Below are positions 18,682-24,831 of a DNA stretch of 24,831 nucleotides, in pieces. A program made the position numbers and the translations under genes. The stretch covers positions 1 to 24,831 of the IMG/VR virus record IMGVR_UViG_3300021138_000161. The stretch is one strand, 5' to 3'. Each line of letters begins with the position of its first letter. Within the stretch, counting starts at the first letter, position 1. The stretch is from a virus. The notes beneath the pieces are model-generated. The model had not been told where the DNA came from, made no database searches, and saw only the letters and a list, made by a program, of their open reading frames with translations.

Positions 18682-20400
18682 ATGAGCATTGACTTTAGTC
18701 CTCCGTCTTATAGAGCTGCGTCCTCTGACCTAACTATCTCTATTTCCCCACTGGGACTTGTAGAGCTTGCTGATGAAGAATTTGAAGTTCATGGTCCACG
18801 TCTAAATCGCTACTCTCTTAACTGGGCAATGTATTTAGGACACCACTGGCCCTATCGCCGCGAGCTTGGCGAATCACAGATGGTTTATAACTATTACCGC
18901 GCCTTTACAGATTACATAATTAACTTTACATTTGGACGTGGAGCAGCTTTCCGCAGCCCACATGCAACAGAGGCAATAGTTCCAGACATTCTAAAAAGAG
19001 TCTGGGAAGTAGATAATGATAAGCATGGCGTACTCTGGGAGATGGGTCAACAAGGCGGCGTATCAGGAGACTGCTTTGTTAAAGTAGCCTATGAAGAGCC
19101 TTTTAAAGATACCGTTGGTCGTCAGCATCCGGGTAAGGTACGTGTCCTTCCACTAAACGCTTCATTCTGTTTTCCAGAGTTTCACCCACATGATCGTTCA
19201 AGACTTATTCGTTTTAAGCTTAAGTACCGCTTTTGGGGCACGTCTCTAGAGGGAACTCGTCAGGTTTACACCTATACAGAAATCCTTACAGATGACCGCA
19301 TTGAAGAGTACATCAACGATGAGCTCATTGACTCACGTCCAAACCCAATTGGCGTAGTCCCAATTATTCATATCCCTAACGTACGTGTTTCAGGATCCCC
19401 TTGGGGACTTTCTGATTGCCATGACCTAATTGTTCTAAACCGTCAGTATAACGAAGTTGCTACTGATATCGCAGACATCATTAACTACCATGCGGCACCC
19501 GTTACAGTTATTACCGGTGCTAAGGCCTCGTCCCTAGAAAAGGGACCTAAGAAGGTCTGGGGCGGTCTTCCTAAAGACGCCCAAGTCTTTAACCTAGAAG
19601 GTGGCGGCCAAGGTCTAGAAGGCGCCATGAAATATCTAGAAACAGTTAAAAGATCAATGCATGAGATGATCGGTGTACCAGAAACTGCATTGGGTCAGAT
19701 TCAACCCATCTCTAATACCTCTGGAACCGCCCTTGCTATTCAGTTCCAGCCTTTGATGAATCGATACCAGCAGAAGGTAATTCAATATGGTGAAGGACTT
19801 CGTCGCATTAATGAGCTAGTTCTTTTAACCATTGGTCTTAAAGAACCTCAGCTATTTACATATAACCCAGATTTTAATGGCCCTATCCGTGGAGATCAGC
19901 TACCACAGCTTGATCCAAATGATCCTATGACCTATCAGTCGTATGTACATTTCCCACAGCCATTGCCTCTTGATAAGCTTATTGTTCTTAGTGAGATCCA
20001 GACCAAGATGTCTATGAACCTAGAGAGCCGTAAGGGCGCTCTACGTGCTCTTGGTGAGGAGTTCCCAGATCTTAAGCTTGAAGAAATCCGCACTGAGCTT
20101 ATTGAGGATGCCAAGTCTGACGGCGCACTCAACCTACTAAAGGCTCAAGTCAACGCAGCTATTGCATCTCTAACGGGCATCATGCCAGACGGTGGTGGAG
20201 AACTACCTCCTGGAGCAGAGCCTGGAGATGGAACCGGTCCTGGACCTTCTGGACAACCTGGAGTAATCACCCCATTTGAGGCGGAGACTCTAGACCAGAT
20301 GGCCAACGACTTGGTCACCAAGGCCTACGGAACAACACTTCCAAAGGCTAGAAGTGGCGAAGATGATACCAGTCAGGACTCTAAGTATCCTGAAGGGTAA
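18682..20400 (+). CDS. Portal protein
   Basis: A 572-aa protein of the SPP1-gp6-like portal type. Supporting features are MVYNYYRAFTDYIINFTFG (the early helix), QQGGVSGDCFVKVAYEEP, the crown/stem region with IPNVRVSGSPWGLSDCHDLI, and EMIGVPETALGQ with NTSGTALAIQFQPLM (the conserved GVPxxxLG ... SGxALxxxxxPL pattern). It forms the dodecameric ring at one capsid vertex that docks the terminase and later the neck. The C-terminus is Gly/Pro/Asp-rich. It lies directly before the scaffold and capsid genes, the usual order. Confidence 0.95.
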   Translation: MSIDFSPPSYRAASSDLTISISPLGLVELADEEFEVHGPRLNRYSLNWAMYLGHHWPYRRELGESQMVYNYYRAFTDYIINFTFGRGAAFRSPHATEAIVPDILKRVWEVDNDKHGVLWEMGQQGGVSGDCFVKVAYEEPFKDTVGRQHPGKVRVLPLNASFCFPEFHPHDRSRLIRFKLKYRFWGTSLEGTRQVYTYTEILTDDRIEEYINDELIDSRPNPIGVVPIIHIPNVRVSGSPWGLSDCHDLIVLNRQYNEVATDIADIINYHAAPVTVITGAKASSLEKGPKKVWGGLPKDAQVFNLEGGGQGLEGAMKYLETVKRSMHEMIGVPETALGQIQPISNTSGTALAIQFQPLMNRYQQKVIQYGEGLRRINELVLLTIGLKEPQLFTYNPDFNGPIRGDQLPQLDPNDPMTYQSYVHFPQPLPLDKLIVLSEIQTKMSMNLESRKGALRALGEEFPDLKLEEIRTELIEDAKSDGALNLLKAQVNAAIASLTGIMPDGGGELPPGAEPGDGTGPGPSGQPGVITPFEAETLDQMANDLVTKAYGTTLPKARSGEDDTSQDSKYPEG

Positions 20401-20517
20401 TAAATAGTTTAGCCAGACAAATACCGCAATATTTGAAAGGCTATACACCACTGAATCAATCCGCAGGTCATCGTGATACTCATTCGGACAACGACCTCTT
20501 AAACCTAAGGAATAACT

Positions 20518-21285
20518 ATGTCAGAACAGGCAACCGTTGTTGATACAGCTGTAGCACAAGAAGCCTTCCAGGCCGAAGTAACTTCAGCAGTAGAAAACAC
20601 TCAAACCGTTACACCCGTCCAATCACAGTCAGGAAAGTCATACACAGAGGAAGACCTTCGTAAGGTCCGTGAGCAAGAGAAATCAAAGCTCTACCCTCAA
20701 ATTGACTCGCTTAAGGAAGAACTAAATATCCTTAAGAAGGACCGTGAAGAACGACTCGCTGAGGCAGAACGTGCCCGTGTCGAGCAAGAAGCAGACGCCC
20801 GTAAGAAGGCAGAAGCTGAGATGGATGTCCGCAGTCTTCTCGAAACAAAAGAACGAGAGTGGGCGGAGAAGTTGGAAGCAGAACGCTTAGAGCGTGAAAA
20901 AGCTTTCCTACTCCTAGATCGTGAGCGTCAGTATTCAGAACTAACAGAATACCGCACTGCACGACTTCAACAGGAGCAAGATAATATTCTTCCTGAGCTA
21001 CTTGATTTAATCTCTGGAAATTCCAAAGATGAAATCGACCAGAGTATCTTAGGGTTAAAGGAACGATCAGCTCGTATCCTTGATTCAGCGCAAGCAGCTA
21101 CCCAGAGTTTGCGTCGAGAGATGACGGGGACAAGAACTACTTTGCCCCCTACCTTGGAAAACAACTCGGATCAACAACAGTTTACAGCGGAACAAATTGC
21201 CGCTATGTCGGTTGCTGACTATGCAAAATACCGTTCGCGTTTGATCCCAAATCTAAACGCAAACGGCAAGGGAATTTTTGGGTAA
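20518..21285 (+). CDS. Capsid scaffolding protein
   Basis: A 255-aa protein with a long central coiled coil (about residues 45-150, Glu/Lys/Arg/Leu-rich, for example EERLAEAERARVEQEADARK) and a C-terminal segment (DYAKYRSRLIPN) that would touch the capsid. Position (between portal and capsid), size and composition match phage scaffolds, which shape the prohead and then leave or are degraded. AAGGAATAACT precedes the ATG. The proteasome-like peptidase at 8107 could in principle remove it, but that is speculation. Confidence 0.9.
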   Translation: MSEQATVVDTAVAQEAFQAEVTSAVENTQTVTPVQSQSGKSYTEEDLRKVREQEKSKLYPQIDSLKEELNILKKDREERLAEAERARVEQEADARKKAEAEMDVRSLLETKEREWAEKLEAERLEREKAFLLLDRERQYSELTEYRTARLQQEQDNILPELLDLISGNSKDEIDQSILGLKERSARILDSAQAATQSLRREMTGTRTTLPPTLENNSDQQQFTAEQIAAMSVADYAKYRSRLIPNLNANGKGIFG

Positions 21286-21325
21286 GTAAGAAAACAACCA
21301 CTTATAACTAAGGAGTAAAACCGAC

Positions 21326-22402
21326 ATGGCATCAGCCGTAACAGGTACCGGCAATCTCGCCGCAGCACCTACAGCTTATTCTGGCGCTAACAGCCAGCTG
21401 ACTCAGGCGATTCAGACCATCTGGTCAAAGGAAATCCTTTTCCAGTCAATGCCTATCCTCCGCTTCGAACAGTTCGCTGTTAAGAAGACTGAGCTAGGCG
21501 TCGCCCCAGGTCTCCAGATCAACTTCATGCGTTACAACAACCTCGGATTCGCTTCAGCTCTTGTTGAAGGTGTCCGTATGTCAACTAACGCTTTGACAGC
21601 ACAGCAGTTCTCGATCACAGTTGCAGAACATGGTTATGCAATTGCAGTATCAGAGCTTCTTCTTAACGCATCATTCGATGACGTTATGGCATCAGCATCA
21701 CGTCTTCTTGGACGTAACATGGCTCTCTATCTTGATGGCCAGGCTCGTGACACCCTCATGGCTGCTTCTTCAGTCATCTACGGTTACGATCGCACAGGTA
21801 TCTCAGGTGTTAACAGCTGGTACGACAATGGAACCGCAGCAACATCACGCGCTTCATTGACCGGTTCTTCATACCTCACAACTGCGACAGTTAAAGACGC
21901 AGTAGAGACCCTCGCAACCAAGAACATCCCTCGGTTGGGCGAAACTTATGTTGCTTTCGTTCACCCTCACCAATCACGTCGTCTTCGTGACAATTCAGAA
22001 TTTATTGAAGTCACCAAGTACGCTGCTCCAGGAAACTTCATGCTCGGTGAAGTCGGCCGTCTCTATGACACCGTATTCATTGAGACCACTCAGGTCAAGA
22101 AGACCCCAGGTGGTGCTGGTTCAGGTTACACAACCGACACAGCAGTAGCTCCAGGATCAATCTCTTACCCAACTGGTGGAGGTTACACAACCCCAACAAC
22201 AGTTACCGGTAACGGTGCAGCAGATCGCTATAGCGCAATCTTCATTGGAGATAACGCATTCGGTCACGCTATCTCACTCCCAGTCGAACTCCGCGATGGC
22301 GGTATTCTTGACTTCGGTCGTGAGCACGCATTGGCTTGGTACGCAATCTATGGTCTTGGCCTTATTACAGATCAGTCTGTAATCATCGCAGAAACCAACT
22401 AA
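21326..22402 (+). CDS. Major capsid protein, N4-gp56 family
   Basis: A 358-aa protein with hallmarks of the N4-gp56 branch of HK97-fold capsids: an N-terminal arm (TQAIQTIWSKEILFQSMPIL), GLQINFMRYNNLGF, ALVEGVRM, and the late beta region TYVAFVHPHQSRRLRD. About 415 copies would be expected for a T=7 shell, but the T number is unknown. AAGGAGTAAAACCGAC lies upstream. Codons are strongly biased (CTC, CGT, TCA, GTC), as usual for the most expressed phage gene. A 10-bp hairpin follows its stop. Confidence 0.95.
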   Translation: MASAVTGTGNLAAAPTAYSGANSQLTQAIQTIWSKEILFQSMPILRFEQFAVKKTELGVAPGLQINFMRYNNLGFASALVEGVRMSTNALTAQQFSITVAEHGYAIAVSELLLNASFDDVMASASRLLGRNMALYLDGQARDTLMAASSVIYGYDRTGISGVNSWYDNGTAATSRASLTGSSYLTTATVKDAVETLATKNIPRLGETYVAFVHPHQSRRLRDNSEFIEVTKYAAPGNFMLGEVGRLYDTVFIETTQVKKTPGGAGSGYTTDTAVAPGSISYPTGGGYTTPTTVTGNGAADRYSAIFIGDNAFGHAISLPVELRDGGILDFGREHALAWYAIYGLGLITDQSVIIAETN

Positions 22403-22411
22403 TTAAATAAC

Positions 22412-22439
22412 TGGGGGAGGGCCTTGAAACCCTCCCCCA
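22412..22439 (+). terminator. Hairpin after capsid gene
   Basis: TGGGGGAGGG and CCCTCCCCCA form a perfect 10-bp stem with an 8-nt loop, 10 nt after the capsid stop. No T run follows; copy 6 of CAACACAAACA overlaps the right arm instead. It may attenuate transcription or protect the capsid mRNA from 3' decay. Confidence 0.6.
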
Positions 22440-22448
22440 ACACAAACA
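22437..22448 (+). repeat. CAACACAAACA motif, copy 6 (intergenic)
   Basis: The only copy in the rightward arm, and the only one on the plus strand, so again on the sense strand. It lies between the capsid-gene hairpin and the ribosome binding site (TTAGGAG) of the next gene, the same arrangement as copy 2. Confidence 0.75.
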
Positions 22449-22466
22449 CTTAGGAGAATAATAATC

Positions 22467-22832
22467 GTGGCAAAAGCAAAAGTAACAGATGTAACTGGAC
22501 GTCAGCGTGAGCAGCTTCTTAAGGACAACATCGAAGCTATTCAAAAGCGCTCAGAAGAAATGTCAATCGCTTCCCAAGTTGAAGCCCAGCGTCTAGAGAC
22601 AGAAGTCCTAGACTTGACAGCCGGTCCAGTACCGACAGTAGTAGACGAAGTGGAAAGCGTAGGAGTCGACCTAGCGGACGATTCAACCGTTATTAGAGTT
22701 GCAGAAGATTTAGATTTTGTAACAATTGGAGTAGGTAATCACTTCTCCTTTAAAGCCGGTCAGAAGTACAAAGTTGCTAAACATGTAGCTGAACACCTTA
22801 AAGAAAAAGGCTACATTTACGACCGCGCATAA
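22467..22832 (+). CDS. Unknown 121-aa protein after capsid gene
   Basis: GTG at 22467 with TTAGGAGAATAATAATC upstream. The N-terminal half is helical and charged (QREQLLKDNIEAIQKRSEEM). The C-terminal 50 residues are beta-rich and compact (DLDFVTIGVGNHFSFKAGQK, then KVAKHVAEHLKEKGYIYDRA), like small modules found just after the capsid gene in many phages. A head-completion or virion role is likely from position. A strong terminator follows. Confidence 0.75.
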   Translation: MAKAKVTDVTGRQREQLLKDNIEAIQKRSEEMSIASQVEAQRLETEVLDLTAGPVPTVVDEVESVGVDLADDSTVIRVAEDLDFVTIGVGNHFSFKAGQKYKVAKHVAEHLKEKGYIYDRA

Positions 22833-22848
22833 GCAACCCCACTAGAAC

Positions 22849-22895
22849 GCCCACTCCGACAACTGCCCTCCTGTCGGGGTGGGCCTTTACTTTTT
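22849..22895 (+). terminator. Rho-independent terminator
   Basis: GCCCACTCCGACA (22849-22861) pairs with TGTCGGGGTGGGC (22872-22884), with one G-U, and is followed by CTTTACTTTTT. This ends the capsid transcript. Confidence 0.92.
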
Positions 22896-22953
22896 AACCT
22901 GATTAATTATCAATAGTACGGCATCATACCTCTATAGCCTAGTTGGAGGATAA

Positions 22954-24054
22954 GTGGCAAATATTCAAACCCTGTCTAACAGGCTTAGAACAGAAATCGG
23001 TGACATCGGCCGATCCTTTATAGAACAATTTACAGGGGATGGCGTTACAAGCCAATTCCAGCTACCCTATGCTCCAGTCAAGGGAATAAGCCTTAGAGTT
23101 ACAGTTAATGGCACTGATGTGTCTAATACAACCTCCGTAGAAGAGGTAAGTGGGCTTTTCCAACTTGGAATTATTCCCAGCAATAATGCTGTAATTAAGG
23201 TTAGTGGAGTTGCATATAAGTACTTTACGGATACAGAAATCCAGTACTACATTAGCCAGGCTTTCTATGATCATTCGCACAATGCTACTGATAGCAATGG
23301 GGCTACAACAACCCTAGCTACCCTGCCTTTTGTGGAGGAATATCCACTTGTAATTTTGGCTACCTCAATGGCCTTGTACACCCTTGCTACAGACGCCGCA
23401 TTTGATATTGACATTATTTCTCCAGATGGCGTAAGTATCCCTCGTTCAGAGCGTTATCGCCAGTTAATGGAAGTTGTACAGCAACGAAAAGAACAATACA
23501 GAGAGCTTTGCTCACTTTTGGGTGTTGGTCTCTATCGCATCGAGGTTCTTACCCTACGTCGTATCAGCCGCCGTACAAATCGTTATGTACCTGTATACCG
23601 TCCACAAGAAGTGGACGACGGCTCTATACCGCAACGCGTCTATCTACCTGTTCCAAACTACGGAGATACGACACCACCAGGACCTGCAGAGCCAAAGGAT
23701 CTTGAGCTCATGTCCGGTGATGACTTCTACGAGTCCTTTAAGTTTGACATGGATCTTACAAACTGGACCCCTGCAGCACAGGTTCGTCTATTCCCTGAGA
23801 TACCTGCGGATCAGGTTGGCCCACTATTACTAGCTACATTTACGATTACTAAGAGTGCTTCAGTTACCGGTGGTATACTTGACACTCTAACCATTCACTT
23901 ACCTAGCTCCGTAACAACAGACCTTCCTCATACGGCATATTGGGATCTACAGCTTACAAGTAACGTTGATGGAACAGTTAAGACCTACCTTGCAGGTAAG
24001 GTCTTTACAAAAGCACAAGTAACTATTACTAACCCAGAGGATTACTATGGTTAA
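22954..24054 (+). CDS. Head-tail connector/baseplate-like structural protein
   Basis: A 366-aa protein from GTG at 22954 (TTGGAGGATAA upstream). Residues 1-60 begin with a helix ([14 protein letters not shown]) and a beta module ([20 protein letters not shown]). Residues about 95-190 are helical ([16 protein letters not shown] and [20 protein letters not shown]), like head-tail adaptors. The last 110 residues ([19 protein letters not shown], then [20 protein letters not shown]) resemble the immunoglobulin-like N-terminal module of tail and baseplate proteins. It may link the virion to the fibre encoded next. It overlaps the next gene by 8 nt. Confidence 0.75.
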   Translation: MANIQTLSNRLRTEIGDIGRSFIEQFTGDGVTSQFQLPYAPVKGISLRVTVNGTDVSNTTSVEEVSGLFQLGIIPSNNAVIKVSGVAYKYFTDTEIQYYISQAFYDHSHNATDSNGATTTLATLPFVEEYPLVILATSMALYTLATDAAFDIDIISPDGVSIPRSERYRQLMEVVQQRKEQYRELCSLLGVGLYRIEVLTLRRISRRTNRYVPVYRPQEVDDGSIPQRVYLPVPNYGDTTPPGPAEPKDLELMSGDDFYESFKFDMDLTNWTPAAQVRLFPEIPADQVGPLLLATFTITKSASVTGGILDTLTIHLPSSVTTDLPHTAYWDLQLTSNVDGTVKTYLAGKVFTKAQVTITNPEDYYG

Positions 24055-24831
24055 TACACCAAACTTGATCGGTATGCCGTCTGACGATAGTAACGATCCT
24101 TCCGTATATCTTCTTGGAATTAATAACCAAAACGGTGCTACAGGTCCTACAGGAGCTGTAGGCCCACAGGGTGCTACCGGTCCTACAGGAGCCGCTGGTG
24201 CAACTGGCCCTACCGGAGCCAGCATTACCGGTGCAACTGGAGCTACAGGCTCTACTGGCCCAACAGGCTCTACTGGTCCAGCTGGAAATATGGGTCCAAC
24301 CGGTAATACTGGACCTACTGGTTCTCAAGGAAACATTGGTCCTACTGGAGCCACAGGTGCAACTGGTGCAACTGGTGCCGCCTCAACTATTCCTGGCCCT
24401 ACAGGTGCTGCAGGATCTCGTGGTGCTACAGGTGCCACAGGTGCGACCGGTGCCACCGGTGCTACTGGTGCATCTGGCTCTATCGGCGCTACTGGTGCTG
24501 GAGGTCCTGCTGGTGCGACTGGTGCACAAGGACCTACTGGTGCAACTGGTGTTGCTGGTCCTCAGGGTATTCAAGGTAATACCGGTGCGACTGGTGCAAC
24601 AGGTCCACAAGGTATTCAAGGTTCTATTGGACACACTGGTCCAACTGGCTCAACTGGTGCAACCGGTATTCAAGGAAACACGGGTCCTACAGGTGCTACC
24701 GGTAATGCTGGACCTCAGGGTGTAACTGGTCCTCAAGGACCTTTGGGTAATACTGGCCCGCAGGGTGTTCAGGGTATTCAAGGTATTGTTGGCCCTACTG
24801 GTGCAACAGGACAACAGGGTGCTGTAGGTCC
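24047..24831 (+). CDS. Collagen-like fibre protein (cut by window edge)
   Basis: ATG at 24047 with AGAGGATTACT upstream; the frame stays open for 261 codons to the window end. After 27 ordinary residues ([20 protein letters not shown]) it is an almost unbroken run of Gly-X-Y triplets dominated by GAT, GPT, GPQ and GIQ, interrupted near residues 64-65 and 112-115 (for example ASTIPGP). Such repeats form trimeric collagen helices that extend phage tail or head fibres. Thr is very common in the third position, as in other bacterial and phage collagens. The receptor-binding end lies outside the window. Confidence 0.92.
   Translation, partial: MVNTPNLIGMPSDDSNDPSVYLLGINNQNGATGPTGAVGPQGATGPTGAAGATGPTGASITGATGATGSTGPTGSTGPAGNMGPTGNTGPTGSQGNIGPTGATGATGATGAASTIPGPTGAAGSRGATGATGATGATGATGASGSIGATGAGGPAGATGAQGPTGATGVAGPQGIQGNTGATGATGPQGIQGSIGHTGPTGSTGATGIQGNTGPTGATGNAGPQGVTGPQGPLGNTGPQGVQGIQGIVGPTGATGQQGAVG

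Noticed and set aside
24171-24725. 184-aa rightward Leu/Val/Gln-rich open frame
   Set aside because: It is the shifted frame of the collagen-like Gly-X-Y repeat, whose periodic codons keep other frames open.
24047-24831. CRISPR or tandem DNA repeat array
   Set aside because: The short repeats are codons for Gly-Ala-Thr and Gly-Pro-Thr in one open frame, with no spacer structure.

Overview
The window looks like part of the genome of a tailed double-stranded DNA phage that infects an actinobacterium. The phage assignment rests on a terminase large subunit, portal, scaffold, N4-gp56-type major capsid protein, connector-like gene and collagen-like fibre gene, in that order. The actinobacterial link rests on a WhiB-type iron-sulfur regulator, DUF7455-like zinc proteins, a proteasome-like peptidase, an IF2_N-like domain whose best remembered match is mycobacterial IF-2, and a perfect actinobacterial-type parS site. 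A freshwater host is possible, but that is inference. No integrase, ParA or ParB is visible.

Layout. Positions 1-6217 form a leftward arm of short, closely packed genes, many linked by TAATG or short overlaps. It runs from a 193-aa unknown protein through Cys-rich and IF2_N-like proteins, small unknowns, a 33-aa membrane peptide and WhiB to a P-loop ATPase cut by the left edge. Three tiny genes here (56, 41 and 33 aa) and a 35-aa TTG-start zinc gene are easy to miss. Positions 6218-6742 are a non-coding divergent control region. From 6743 transcription runs rightward: Hsp20, a structured non-coding segment, tRNA-Asn and tRNA-Gln, small zinc-ribbon genes, a proteasome-like peptidase, two very basic proteins, an HNH nuclease and a PASTA protein ending in a bidirectional terminator. 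A secreted lysozyme/transglycosylase-like gene (13787-14305) is the only leftward gene in this arm. Zinc proteins, a KTSC-like protein and the terminase, portal, scaffold, capsid, connector and fibre genes follow.

How the parts may work together. The leftward arm looks regulatory and replicative, with host-interaction genes. The rightward arm begins with protein quality control and translation help (Hsp20, proteasome-like peptidase, tRNAs) and continues into packaging and morphogenesis.

The strongest unexplained signals are: (1) a perfect parS site between hairpins at 5522-5537; (2) an 11-bp asymmetric motif, CAACACAAACA, found six times and always on the sense strand, with three copies squeezed into the gap after a stop codon; (3) a 39-nt tRNA-like element lacking anticodon and D arms, next to a long-range hairpin; (4) a stand-alone IF2_N-like protein; (5) a terminase with a 75-residue tail that is 61% Asp/Glu. 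All family assignments were made by eye from sequence motifs, without database searches.
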